Below, piece by piece: positions 18,053 through 25,973 of a DNA stretch of 64,000 bases. Under the pieces are notes generated by a model. It was not told the origin of the DNA. It saw nothing but the letters and a program-made list of their open reading frames with translations, and ran no database searches. This stretch comes from Sphingobacterium sp. JB170 (GTDB lineage: Bacteria > Bacteroidota > Bacteroidia > Sphingobacteriales > Sphingobacteriaceae). The position numbers and the translations under genes are program-made. The stretch spans positions 186,001-250,000 of the forward strand of contig NZ_FUKU01000026.1 of the NCBI RefSeq assembly GCF_900163865.1. The letters run 5' to 3'. Position 1 is the first letter of the stretch; each line of letters begins with the position of its first letter.

Positions 18053-20074
18053 ATGCGAGTATCCCACATTTACAATCTAAATTCAATGAAAAGCGACAAT
18101 TACGACAATGGATATGCTGCCATATTTTTTAGTGCGGTAATATTTTTTTCTACGTTATTTGTAAACATTTCTACGACAGCCGCCCAACAGTCACTTATTC
18201 CCATGCCTACAGAGGCCTCTTGGACAAGCGACGTATTAGACGTAAAGCATGGTATTACTGTTGAAACAGATAACCCATCGCTTGAAAATGAATACCAGCT
18301 AGCAACTACTGTTATTGCTGGATTAAACATAACAGCGACCAAATCGGATAAAAAAGGTAGCACGCCGACGTTATTGTTAAGCTTGTCGGAAAAGGGCGAC
18401 AAAAACATTCAACCCGAAAGCTACCAACTTTCCGTTAACAAGGATGGGATAACGATCAAGGCGAGTGACAAATCTGGACTGTTTTATGGTTTACAAACAC
18501 TCAAACAATTTGAAATTAACAATCATAAAATCCCCTTTTGTGACATCAATGATAAGCCTGCCTTTGCATGGCGCGCTTACTTGGTGGATGTAGGTCGAAA
18601 TTACCAGCCCCTGGATATGCTCAAAAAACAGATCGATGTGATGGCTGCATATAAGCTAAATGTGTTACACTTCCATTTCACAGAAGATATTGCTTGGCGC
18701 TTGGTCAGTGAAAAATATCCCGGTTTAACCGACGCCAAGTATATGACCCGCGGGAAAGGACTGCATTACACCCAGAAAGAATTCGAATCATTAATTGATT
18801 ACTGTGAAGAGCGTCATATTACCTTCCTTCCAGAGATCGACATGCCTGGACATAGCAAAGCCTTTAGCCGCTTTTTCGGGGTTGATATGCAATCCGACTC
18901 TGGAATGATATATATCAAGGAACTACTTAAAGAGTTTTCAGAAACCTACCCCGAACTCCCCTACATGCATATCGGTGGTGATGAAGTGAAAATTACGAAC
19001 AAAAACTTCATGCCAGAAATAACTCGCTATGTTGAAAGTCTGGGGTATAAAACTATTGGTTGGGATCCCGGAAGCAATCTTTCCAAGCAGACAATCAGGC
19101 AGCTATGGATGGGTGGCGCAAAAGTAATCCTAGAGGAAGGTGCAGTCCAACACATCGACTCCAAACACCTCTATATTAACCATATGGACCCATTAGAAAC
19201 GGTAACAACACTCTTTCACAGAAAGATCGGCTTACAAGACTATGGTCACGCTAACCTCTTAGGTGGAACCTTGTGCGTATGGCCCGATCGAGCCGTGTTA
19301 AAGCCTGAAGATATATTATATCAAAATGCGGTTTATCCTTCAATACTCACCTACGCGGAGCGAATATGGCGAGGTGGTGGCGAGACCGATTGGATCTGTA
19401 ACGTTATGCCATCAGGTTCCCAAGGATACCAAGAATTTGAGGAATTTGAAACCCGCTTACTTTTCCATAAAAAAAAATACTTCCATGACGAACCGTTCCC
19501 ATACACAAAGCAAACGGATATTACTTGGAATCTTGTCGGGCCCTTTGAGAACGGTGGTGATCTAACCAAGGGTTTCGCCGTCGAACAAGCAACAGACTTG
19601 AGCGAGTACCCGATTTTCAAGAAAATAAAAGGAGGAACGTTCATTTTGCGCCATTGGTGGAACGATGTCATAAAAGGCGCTATCGACAATCCACAGGAAA
19701 ACACGACTTGGTATGCATATACCCAAATATGGAGTGACAGCGATCAAGTAAAACAGTTTTGGATAGGATTTAACGACCTGTCGCGTTCTTACGCAAGCGA
19801 CTCCCCTTCGCTGGGGACATGGGATACGCAGAAAAGTGCCATTTGGGTAAATAACAAGTATATTGCCCCTCCTACCTGGAAACAAGCAGGAATAAAAGGA
19901 GATATCGAAACTCCACTTATCGATGAAGGGTACTCATTCAGAAAACCTAAAAAAATAAAATTGAAAAAAGGCTGGAACAATGTCCTCGTGAAACTCCCCG
20001 TTGGGAGCTTTCAAGGTAGAACCTGGGATAATCCAATAAAATGGATGTTCACCTTTGTTCCATATAACATTTAA
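18053..20074 (+). CDS. GH20 beta-N-acetylhexosaminidase with C-terminal accessory domain
   Basis: A 673-residue exported protein. Residues about 45-160 are the GH20b small domain and about 165-440 the GH20 barrel: 'FHFTEDIAWRLVSEKYPG', 'LPEIDMPGHSKAF' and the catalytic pair Asp310-Glu311 in 'MHIGGDEVKI'. The last 180 residues ('WNLVGPFENGGDL' onward, ending 'KKGWNNVLVKLPVG') form a beta-rich domain, probably a galactose-binding-like fold. The start at 18053 follows the epimerase stop by one base, like the other joints of this operon; an alternative ATG at 18086 gives a shorter signal region. It would trim GlcNAc or GalNAc from glycans after sialidase action, like HexA in related loci. Confidence 0.9.
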   Translation: MRVSHIYNLNSMKSDNYDNGYAAIFFSAVIFFSTLFVNISTTAAQQSLIPMPTEASWTSDVLDVKHGITVETDNPSLENEYQLATTVIAGLNITATKSDKKGSTPTLLLSLSEKGDKNIQPESYQLSVNKDGITIKASDKSGLFYGLQTLKQFEINNHKIPFCDINDKPAFAWRAYLVDVGRNYQPLDMLKKQIDVMAAYKLNVLHFHFTEDIAWRLVSEKYPGLTDAKYMTRGKGLHYTQKEFESLIDYCEERHITFLPEIDMPGHSKAFSRFFGVDMQSDSGMIYIKELLKEFSETYPELPYMHIGGDEVKITNKNFMPEITRYVESLGYKTIGWDPGSNLSKQTIRQLWMGGAKVILEEGAVQHIDSKHLYINHMDPLETVTTLFHRKIGLQDYGHANLLGGTLCVWPDRAVLKPEDILYQNAVYPSILTYAERIWRGGGETDWICNVMPSGSQGYQEFEEFETRLLFHKKKYFHDEPFPYTKQTDITWNLVGPFENGGDLTKGFAVEQATDLSEYPIFKKIKGGTFILRHWWNDVIKGAIDNPQENTTWYAYTQIWSDSDQVKQFWIGFNDLSRSYASDSPSLGTWDTQKSAIWVNNKYIAPPTWKQAGIKGDIETPLIDEGYSFRKPKKIKLKKGWNNVLVKLPVGSFQGRTWDNPIKWMFTFVPYNI

Positions 20075-20085
20075 ATTAAAATCAA

Positions 20086-21246
20086 ATGAAGAAGAGAATC
20101 TATCTTACAATCGTTTCCTTATTGGCTATTTTTGCCATCAGAGCACAGGAAGTTACGGTATTCGAGTCAGGAAAAGATGGCTATGCAAGCTTTCGTATTC
20201 CAGCAATTATTAAAAATACAAATGGTGACCTCATCGCATTTTCGGAAGGGCGCGTCGATCACGCAGGTGACTATGGAAATGTAGATATCGTATACAAAAT
20301 TAGCCAAGACCAGGGAAAAACATGGGGAGAAATTCAGATTGCTGCAGACTACGATAAACTACAGGCAGGTAACGTAGCCCCCGTTGTTGATGAATTTGAT
20401 CCTGCCTACCCCAAAGGGAGAATATTCATGTTCTACAACACCGGAAACAATCACGAACACGAAGTTAGAAAAGGAAACGGGTTGCGTGAGGTTTGGTATA
20501 TTACCTCTACAGATGGCGCTAAGTCTTGGTCGGAACCACAAAACATTACTACCCAAGTACATCGACCAAAACAACCTACCATGAATGCTGCCTATAATTT
20601 CAAAGAAGACTGGCGCACGCACGCGAACACGCCGGGACATGCAATGCAATTTAACTCCGGAAAGTATAAAGGAAGACTCTATATCCCCGCAAACCACTCG
20701 GAGGGGACGCCAAAAGAAGCCGGCAAAGATTATTTTGCAAACGCCTATTACTCGGATGACCACGGTAAGACCTTTACGCTGAGTGAAACTATTCCTTTTG
20801 AAGGAGGAAACGAATCCATGGCTGCACAAATTTCGCAGACCGAACTTTATATGAACACTCGTAATCAACAAGGTAATGTACGCCAACGTATTGTCAGCTA
20901 CTCGAGTGATGGCGGAGTTACGTGGGATACCACATTTTACGACAAGAAACTTCCCGACCCTGTAAATCAAGGAAGTACACTTTCCTGGAAGAAAGGACAA
21001 AAATATATTCTCGCAGTATGTAACGCTGCCGATACGAAAGATAGAGACAATCTAACACTCCGACTGTCGAAGGACGGAGGAAAATCGTGGTATTTTAATA
21101 AAACAATCGCCAAGGCGCCTGAGGGTAAAGCAAATTCTTACGCCGCCTACTCAGACATTGTTTTGATAAATAAGAAAACAATTGGTGTGTTCTATGAAAA
21201 AGAGAACTATCAAAAAATTGTTTTCAGCCCTGTTAAAATTAAATAA
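20086..21246 (+). CDS. nanH: Exo-sialidase, GH33
   Basis: A 386-residue protein with signal peptide ('LTIVSLLAIFAIRAQ'). The sialidase fold is plain: the FRIP motif 'SFRIPAII' with the first catalytic Arg, the 'FSEGRVDHAGD' acid/base Asp loop, and five Asp-boxes (SxDxGxxW type): 'SQDQGKTW', 'STDGAKSW', 'SDDHGKTF', 'SSDGGVTW', 'SKDGGKSW'. The nucleophile region 'YAAYSDIVLI' supplies Tyr and 'GGNESMAA' the supporting Glu. The length is that of a minimal sialidase without the N-terminal carbohydrate-binding domain of many Bacteroidota NanH proteins. It is the last gene of the operon and is closed by a double-hairpin terminator. Confidence 0.95.
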   Translation: MKKRIYLTIVSLLAIFAIRAQEVTVFESGKDGYASFRIPAIIKNTNGDLIAFSEGRVDHAGDYGNVDIVYKISQDQGKTWGEIQIAADYDKLQAGNVAPVVDEFDPAYPKGRIFMFYNTGNNHEHEVRKGNGLREVWYITSTDGAKSWSEPQNITTQVHRPKQPTMNAAYNFKEDWRTHANTPGHAMQFNSGKYKGRLYIPANHSEGTPKEAGKDYFANAYYSDDHGKTFTLSETIPFEGGNESMAAQISQTELYMNTRNQQGNVRQRIVSYSSDGGVTWDTTFYDKKLPDPVNQGSTLSWKKGQKYILAVCNAADTKDRDNLTLRLSKDGGKSWYFNKTIAKAPEGKANSYAAYSDIVLINKKTIGVFYEKENYQKIVFSPVKIK

Positions 21247-21253
21247 TTGGATC

Positions 21254-21310
21254 GACTGCCGATAAATCGGCAGTCCCCTTAAAACAAAACTTGAGGGGAT
21301 TTCTTTTTTA
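21254..21310 (+). terminator. Double-hairpin terminator of the sialic acid operon
   Basis: The first hairpin has perfect 9-base arms GACTGCCGA and TCGGCAGTC around TAAA. It is followed at once by CCCCTTAA (21275-21282) pairing with TTGAGGGG (21291-21298), and then a T-rich run at 21300-21309. The second hairpin plus T-run is a standard intrinsic terminator, placed 8 bp after the sialidase stop. Confidence 0.88.
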
Positions 21311-21312
21311 AT

Positions 21313-21850
21313 GCAAATCCGATTTTTATCACCGTAAGCTACTTGGGCCTTTCTCGCTGACGTAATAATTAAGCTAGCGGATTTGATATTATTGGATATA
21401 TTCCATACGCATAACATGAAAAACACCTACAGTGATCTGAGTTTTCTTGAAAAACGCACACAAAACAACATAAATACAGTGAATAACTCGCTCATATGAC
21501 GAATTGGGTGGCAGGTAGCTTAAATGACTAGTGAAACTTACGATCATAGACGAAACACCATTGCTTACAGGAGATCATTTTCACCTCGATTTTGACTACT
21601 TTGTCACAGGCATCATGACAGATCCCGCTTATACTTGATTCAAAGGGTCGACGGTATACATCTCCCGTTTCCTATCGGTAACCGAAGTAGGGAAAAAGCG
21701 CCTATTGACATCTCCGTCATTTGGACGTTGACAGTAGCCAATGACCCTGCGAAGAGAGATTCCGAATAACTTATGGATCTTATTTATTACAGAACTAAAC
21801 AACATATAAACAAGCAATATGGTATATCTTATATTTGCCAGCAACTTATA
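21313..21850. other. Gene-free stretch between nanH and the tRNA gene
   Basis: No intact gene is supported. On the + strand, around 21536-21620, a short run of codons reads like protein (for example 'IIDETPLLTGDHFHLDFDYF'), but it runs into stops within about 35 codons and no family was recognised. A frame of 78 codons on the - strand (21629-21865) has no recognisable domain and overlaps the tRNA terminator. The stretch may be a decayed gene or plain spacer; no transposase, integrase or repeat boundary was seen. Confidence 0.4.
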
Positions 21851-21896
21851 AAAAAAAAGAGGCATTCCAGAATTAGCTCTGAATTATGCCTCTTTT
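21851..21896 (-). terminator. Terminator of the tRNA-Met gene
   Basis: On the minus strand AAAAGAGGCA pairs with TGCCTCTTTT, over a 26-base partly self-complementary loop. The last arm runs into eight T residues. It lies 9 bp past the 3' end of the tRNA, in the right orientation for an intrinsic terminator. Confidence 0.85.
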
Positions 21897-21904
21897 GCAA
21901 TTTG

Positions 21905-21978
21905 TAGCGGGGAGCAGGATCGAACTGCCGACCTCAGGGTTATGAATCCTGCGCTCTAACCATCTGAGCTACCCCGCC
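21905..21978 (-). tRNA. tRNA-Met (anticodon CAT), elongator type
   Basis: The minus strand folds as a 74-nt cloverleaf. The acceptor arm is GGCGGGG paired with CCCCGCT plus discriminator A. T8 and A9 are in place, the D arm is GCTC/GAGC, and the anticodon loop TTCATAA gives CAT. The T arm has GTTCGAT. The first pair is G-U rather than the C-A mismatch of initiator tRNA, so it is the elongator form. A lysidine-modified tRNA-Ile cannot be fully excluded but is less like this sequence. CCA is not encoded. Confidence 0.96.
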
Positions 21979-21990
21979 GTTTTGGTGATG

Positions 21991-22020
21991 CAAATATAGC
22001 AAATACCATCAATATGCAAA
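21991..22020 (-). promoter_or_regulatory. Promoter of the tRNA-Met gene
   Basis: On the minus strand TTTG (22017-22020) is followed, after 18 bases, by TATATTTG (21991-21998), which fits the Bacteroidota TTTG/TAnnTTTG consensus. Transcription would begin about 6 bases before the mature tRNA 5' end. Confidence 0.65.
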
Positions 22021-22369
22021 GTAAAAAATATAAAATTAAGCGTAAATTGCTGTGAATAAATACGGAAAAGACTCATTCTTAATTCGATATTTTCTTTTGA
22101 AAAAAACACCGTTACATTAATATATTCAAGAAATAGAAAATATTTTTTCAAATGCATGTATAGAGGATCCGCAGAGACTTGTTCGAATAATTTATCTCTG
22201 TGGTGATTAAAAACCTATTATTGGGCTACTTTTGCAATTTTGTCGGCAAGTTCAAAGATAATTGTATTTTATTTTTGTTTTAATTTTGAATTCCAAAATA
22301 AAACTGTATTATTACAAACAGCACGATGCGTCGATGTTGTTAAAAACAATAATTGCCAAAATAAATCAC
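22021..22369. other. AT-rich intergenic region before the START-like gene
   Basis: No gene is supported. A frame upstream of 22370 stays open to 22262, but its translation is low-complexity and not family-like. A TATTTTTG element (22270-22277) could be the -7 box of the downstream gene, without a clear -33 partner. Confidence 0.4.
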
Positions 22370-22750
22370 ATGGAACAAAAAATTGAAATTCATTTAGAAT
22401 ACATCATAAATTCGTCTCCTCGAATTTTATTTCCATTTATTCAAGAACCTAATGCTTTATCGCAATGGTTTGCTGACGATGTGAATTTCAAAGATGGTAT
22501 CTACGAGTTCATTTGGGACGATGAAGTCAACTTAGCTCGGCTAGCGTCTGTTAAAGACAACAAGTCCGTGCGATTTAAATGGATTGAAGACGAGCCTTAT
22601 TACTTCGAGATTGAAATTATTCAGGATGAGCTGACGAATGATGTTGCGTTGTCAATTACAGACTTCGTAAAACAAGATAACTTAGAGGATCGTAAACAAA
22701 TATGGAATAATTCGATCGGATATCTACAAAGTGTTATCGGTGCGCAGTAG
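22370..22750 (+). CDS. START-like domain protein
   Basis: A 126-residue cytosolic protein starting 'MEQKIEIHLEYIINSSPRIL'. The start at 22370 is preferred over the longer frame because the family begins there. The helix-grip pattern 'PFIQEPNALSQWFADDV', then 'YEFIWDDEVNLARLA' and 'VRFKWIEDEPYYFEIEI' is that of the Bacteroidota-specific START-like (SRPBCC superfamily, AHSA1-related) proteins. The ligand is unknown. The LptF/G gene follows in the same direction 131 bp later, with a TATCTTTG box between them. Confidence 0.82.
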   Translation: MEQKIEIHLEYIINSSPRILFPFIQEPNALSQWFADDVNFKDGIYEFIWDDEVNLARLASVKDNKSVRFKWIEDEPYYFEIEIIQDELTNDVALSITDFVKQDNLEDRKQIWNNSIGYLQSVIGAQ

Positions 22751-22841
22751 ACTAAAAGCGGGCATTGGTATGCGCTCTTCAAAATATTCGAAAATCCGTT
22801 GAACACGAACGTTCGAGAAATAACAAATACAGAAAAAGTAG

Positions 22842-22849
22842 TATCTTTG
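22842..22849 (+). promoter_or_regulatory. -7 promoter element upstream of the LptF/G gene
   Basis: TATCTTTG matches TAnnTTTG and lies 32 bp before the chosen ATG. No convincing TTG box was found at the usual distance, so this is a single-element match. Confidence 0.35.
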
Positions 22850-22881
22850 TGGCTGATATTCCGCTATAATATCTATTGTGC

Positions 22882-24342
22882 ATGAAGAAGATACATTTAC
22901 TAATTTTACAAGCATTTATAAGACCGTTCCTGGTATGTTTTTGTATCGTGATGTTCGTTCTTCTGATGCTTTTTTTATTTAAGTATATAGACGACTTAAT
23001 TGGTAAAGGTTTTGAATGGTATGTGCTTTTGGAGTTAATTGCATACCAATGTGCCGTACAATTATCAATGGCATTACCACTTTCAATGCTGCTATCATCA
23101 ATCATGACGTTTGGTAACTTGGGCGAGAGCTATGAGTTAGTAGCGATCAAAGCGGCGGGCTACTCACTACGTAAAGCGATGACACCGCTCATCTTTCTAG
23201 TCACCCTCTTCGCTGCAGGCTCCTTCCTGTTTTCCGATTATATTCTGCCCGTGGTGAACTTGAAAATGGGTTCATTACTATGGGACGTGCGAAATAAAAA
23301 GGCTGATTTTCTAATTAAACCGGGTATATTCAACAATACAATACCTGGATATTCTATTCGTGCTCGAACAAAAAGTGACGACGGTACGATATTGAAAGAT
23401 CTAATGATTTACGATCACAATACGGGAAATACGGCGAACAACGTCCTTTTGGCAAAGGAAGGCTTTATGCAAAACTCTGCCGATAATAATTACATGATTC
23501 TACGCCTAAAAGATGGCGTGCGTTACCAAGAATCGCGAACGCAGAATGCAAAGCGTTATGATCCACGCCAACAGTTCACCCGATTCCGATTTAAAGAAAC
23601 TGAACAAAAGTTTGATATGGGTGCCTTCCAAATGAAAAGAACGGACGAGAGCTTATTCAAGTCTCACCACTCTATGCTAAACCTTAAACAGTTGAGGCTA
23701 TACACAGACTCGAATCAAATTCAACTAGACAGCGTTTCCCGAATGGTATTTCAGGAGACAAAAAATTACATAAACTACCTTTCACCTTACCATCATGACG
23801 CAAAGGTTAAACCGGTAGAGGTTCCAAATTTTACAAATTTCTTAACAGACTACTTACCCACCGACAAACGACGAAATGTAATTAGTAATGCGTTAAGTCA
23901 AATTCAGCAATTAAACAACGTGTTCGAAATGAAAGAAGCTGAATATAAACTGTATTCCGAAAAGGATATTCGCTATAATATTGAATTTCATAGAAAATTC
24001 ACGTTAGCTGTTTCCTGCTTACTTCTCTTCGCTATTGGAGCGCCGCTCGGCGCAATCATCCGTAAAGGGGGATTGGGGTTACCGGTCGTGGTAGCCATAA
24101 TATTTTTCTTAATCTACCACATTATTTCCACCGTTTCCGAGAAAGCATCACGCGATGGAAGCTTGGAGCCATTTATGGGCATGTGGATGGCTATAATCGT
24201 CTTGACACCTTTAGCAGCATTCTTGACTTACAAAGCAACAACCGACTCCTCACTGTTTGACCTCGACCAATATAAATTGAAAATTGAGGCTGCATGGAAA
24301 TGGTTTACTGCAAAATTCACCAAAAAATCATCTACACAATAA
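22882..24342 (+). CDS. LptF/LptG family lipopolysaccharide export permease (YjgP/YjgQ)
   Basis: A 486-residue inner-membrane protein. ATG at 22882 is taken as start; an in-frame TTG two codons earlier is less likely. Three membrane segments near the N-terminus ('FLVCFCIVMFVLLMLFLFKY', 'SMALPLSMLLSSIMTFG', 'PLIFLVTLFAAGSFLFSDYI') and three near the C-terminus ('LLFAIGAPLGAIIRKGG' and two following) flank a large periplasmic beta-jellyroll region. This is the LptF/G plan: permease half of the ABC transporter that extracts LPS for transport to the outer membrane. F and G cannot be told apart here. The partner gene is not in the window. Confidence 0.92.
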   Translation: MKKIHLLILQAFIRPFLVCFCIVMFVLLMLFLFKYIDDLIGKGFEWYVLLELIAYQCAVQLSMALPLSMLLSSIMTFGNLGESYELVAIKAAGYSLRKAMTPLIFLVTLFAAGSFLFSDYILPVVNLKMGSLLWDVRNKKADFLIKPGIFNNTIPGYSIRARTKSDDGTILKDLMIYDHNTGNTANNVLLAKEGFMQNSADNNYMILRLKDGVRYQESRTQNAKRYDPRQQFTRFRFKETEQKFDMGAFQMKRTDESLFKSHHSMLNLKQLRLYTDSNQIQLDSVSRMVFQETKNYINYLSPYHHDAKVKPVEVPNFTNFLTDYLPTDKRRNVISNALSQIQQLNNVFEMKEAEYKLYSEKDIRYNIEFHRKFTLAVSCLLLFAIGAPLGAIIRKGGLGLPVVVAIIFFLIYHIISTVSEKASRDGSLEPFMGMWMAIIVLTPLAAFLTYKATTDSSLFDLDQYKLKIEAAWKWFTAKFTKKSSTQ

Positions 24343-24389
24343 AGGAATATTTTTGACAAGTCTATTATACAAATAGCACGAAAGTACGC

Positions 24390-24397
24390 TACCTTTG
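24390..24397 (+). promoter_or_regulatory. -7 promoter element upstream of ribBA
   Basis: TACCTTTG fits TAnnTTTG and would place the transcript start about 14 bases before the ribBA ATG. The -33 TTTG at 24352-24355 is too far away (34 bases), so only one element is supported. No FMN riboswitch fold was recognised in the 75-bp leader. Confidence 0.35.
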
Positions 24398-24417
24398 CAT
24401 CGAAAGACTAACACAAC

Positions 24418-25632
24418 ATGAGTACAAAATTAAATACAATCGAAGAAGCGATAAAGGACATCCAAGCTGGAAAAGTCATCATTGTTGTCGATGATGAAGA
24501 TCGTGAAAATGAGGGTGACTTTGTGACAGCAGCGAGAAATGCGACCCCCGAGATAATCAATTTCATGGCTACACACGGTCGCGGATTAGTCTGTGCACCA
24601 CTCACGCAACAGCGTTGTGAAGAACTTCATCTCGATTTAATGGTGGGTCAAAATACCGCCGTATATGAAACAAATTTCACCGTATCGGTCGATCTTCAGG
24701 GATATGGTTGTACCACTGGTATCTCCGCCTCAGACAGATCCAAAACTATCAAAGCTCTAATAGATCCGAATATTAAGCCAGAAGAATTAGGTCGTCCGGG
24801 ACATATTTTCCCGCTTATCGCTAAAGATGGTGGTGTCTTGCGCCGTACCGGCCACACCGAAGCATCCGTCGATTTGGCTCGTTTAGCTGGATTTGAAGCA
24901 GCAGGTGTACTTGTCGAAATCCTTAAAGAGGATGGTGAGATGGCCCGTCTTCCAGACTTAATGGAAGTGGCTAAACGTTTTGATTTAAAAATCATAAGTA
25001 TCGAAGACTTAATTGAATACCGATTAAAACACGACTCGCTAATTCAAGAAGAAGAAACTGTTGCAATGCCTACACAATGGGGTGACTTTAAACTTAAAGC
25101 ATTTACACAAAAAAATACAGGCGAACAGCATATAGCCTTATACAAAGGCGAATGGAAAGAAGATGAGCCGATCCTAGTGCGGGTACACAGTTCTTGTATA
25201 ACCGGTGACATCTTTGGATCTTGCCGATGTGACTGCGGACCGCAACTCCATAAAGCGATGGAGATGATTGAGGCCGAAGGAAGTGGCGTTGTCGTTTATA
25301 TGAACCAAGAAGGTAGAGGCATAGGTCTTATCAACAAGTTACGCGCTTACAAATTACAGGAAAATGGCGTCGACACCGTAGATGCGAATATACAACTAGG
25401 ATTTCAAGCTGACCTCCGTGATTATGGTGTGGGGGCACAAATTTTACGTCATTTAGGAGTAACCAAGATGCGTTTGATGTCTAACAACCCAACCAAACGT
25501 GCAGGTTTAGTCGGGTACGGTTTAGAAATAGTAGAAAACGTCCCTATCGAAATCACGCCTAACCCCTTTAATGAAGCTTACTTAAAGACCAAGCGAGATA
25601 AAATGGGTCATTTAATTCTTAAGAATTTATAA
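24418..25632 (+). CDS. ribBA: Bifunctional 3,4-dihydroxy-2-butanone 4-phosphate synthase / GTP cyclohydrolase II
   Basis: A 404-residue riboflavin biosynthesis enzyme. Residues 1-205 are the RibB domain: '[11 protein letters not shown]' (metal-binding Glu and substrate loop), '[11 protein letters not shown]' and '[16 protein letters not shown]'. Residues 206-404 are the RibA domain: zinc cysteines in '[20 protein letters not shown]', '[19 protein letters not shown]', and '[10 protein letters not shown]' with catalytic Tyr/Arg. Both halves keep their catalytic residues, so it should supply both the ribulose-5-phosphate and GTP branches. It stands alone here, with its own terminator. Confidence 0.96.
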   Translation: MSTKLNTIEEAIKDIQAGKVIIVVDDEDRENEGDFVTAARNATPEIINFMATHGRGLVCAPLTQQRCEELHLDLMVGQNTAVYETNFTVSVDLQGYGCTTGISASDRSKTIKALIDPNIKPEELGRPGHIFPLIAKDGGVLRRTGHTEASVDLARLAGFEAAGVLVEILKEDGEMARLPDLMEVAKRFDLKIISIEDLIEYRLKHDSLIQEEETVAMPTQWGDFKLKAFTQKNTGEQHIALYKGEWKEDEPILVRVHSSCITGDIFGSCRCDCGPQLHKAMEMIEAEGSGVVVYMNQEGRGIGLINKLRAYKLQENGVDTVDANIQLGFQADLRDYGVGAQILRHLGVTKMRLMSNNPTKRAGLVGYGLEIVENVPIEITPNPFNEAYLKTKRDKMGHLILKNL

Positions 25633-25649
25633 CCCGATCTCGCATATTT

Positions 25650-25692
25650 AAAAGCGTCGTGCTCTGGAGAACCCGAGTCCGGCGCTTTTTTT
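25650..25692 (+). terminator. Intrinsic terminator after ribBA
   Basis: AAAAGCG (25650-25656) pairs with CGCTTTT (25683-25689), extended by a partly paired inner stem, and ends in a seven-T run. It lies 17 bp after the ribBA stop. Confidence 0.8.
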
Positions 25693-25973
25693 AAAGACGT
25701 AAATGATCTCCGCTCCCCAAAGTATCAAAAGGTCAATACATAGGTATGCTCCCGAGTAGTTTATAATGGGTTTATGACTTCCGAAATTTAAATTCGCTAA
25801 CTCATTTTTCCCAACTTTCACAAATCACAATGGAATTTAAAATACATAAGTTTTAAATCAAACAAACAAAAATTCAGTTGTTGGGTTCCTGATAAAAGAG
25901 GCCAAGAATGAGCGCTGGCCGGGGTATGTTTATTTACCCGAAAACACGCATCTATACCCAAAGAACGATCATC
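25693..25973. other. Intergenic region before the aldehyde dehydrogenase gene
   Basis: Nothing coding is supported. An in-frame ATG at 25908 would lengthen the next gene by 22 residues, but that extension has no family-like sequence. The A-rich run at 25855-25872 may help transcription or translation of the next gene. Confidence 0.4.

Noticed and set aside
20359..21000. 213-codon minus-strand frame inside the sialidase gene
   Set aside because: It is long, but lies wholly antisense to nanH, whose Asp-boxes and FRIP motif are intact; composition is atypical and no domain is seen.
21629..21865. 78-codon minus-strand frame next to the tRNA
   Set aside because: It starts inside the tRNA terminator hairpin and has no recognisable domain.
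21905..21978. tRNA 3' end as an attachment site with a matching repeat across the sialic acid locus
   Set aside because: No copy of the tRNA 3' segment was seen near 4250-4450 or elsewhere in the window, and no integrase gene is present.
24343..24417. Possible FMN riboswitch upstream of ribBA
   Set aside because: The 75-bp leader is too short and lacks the conserved RFN element segments.
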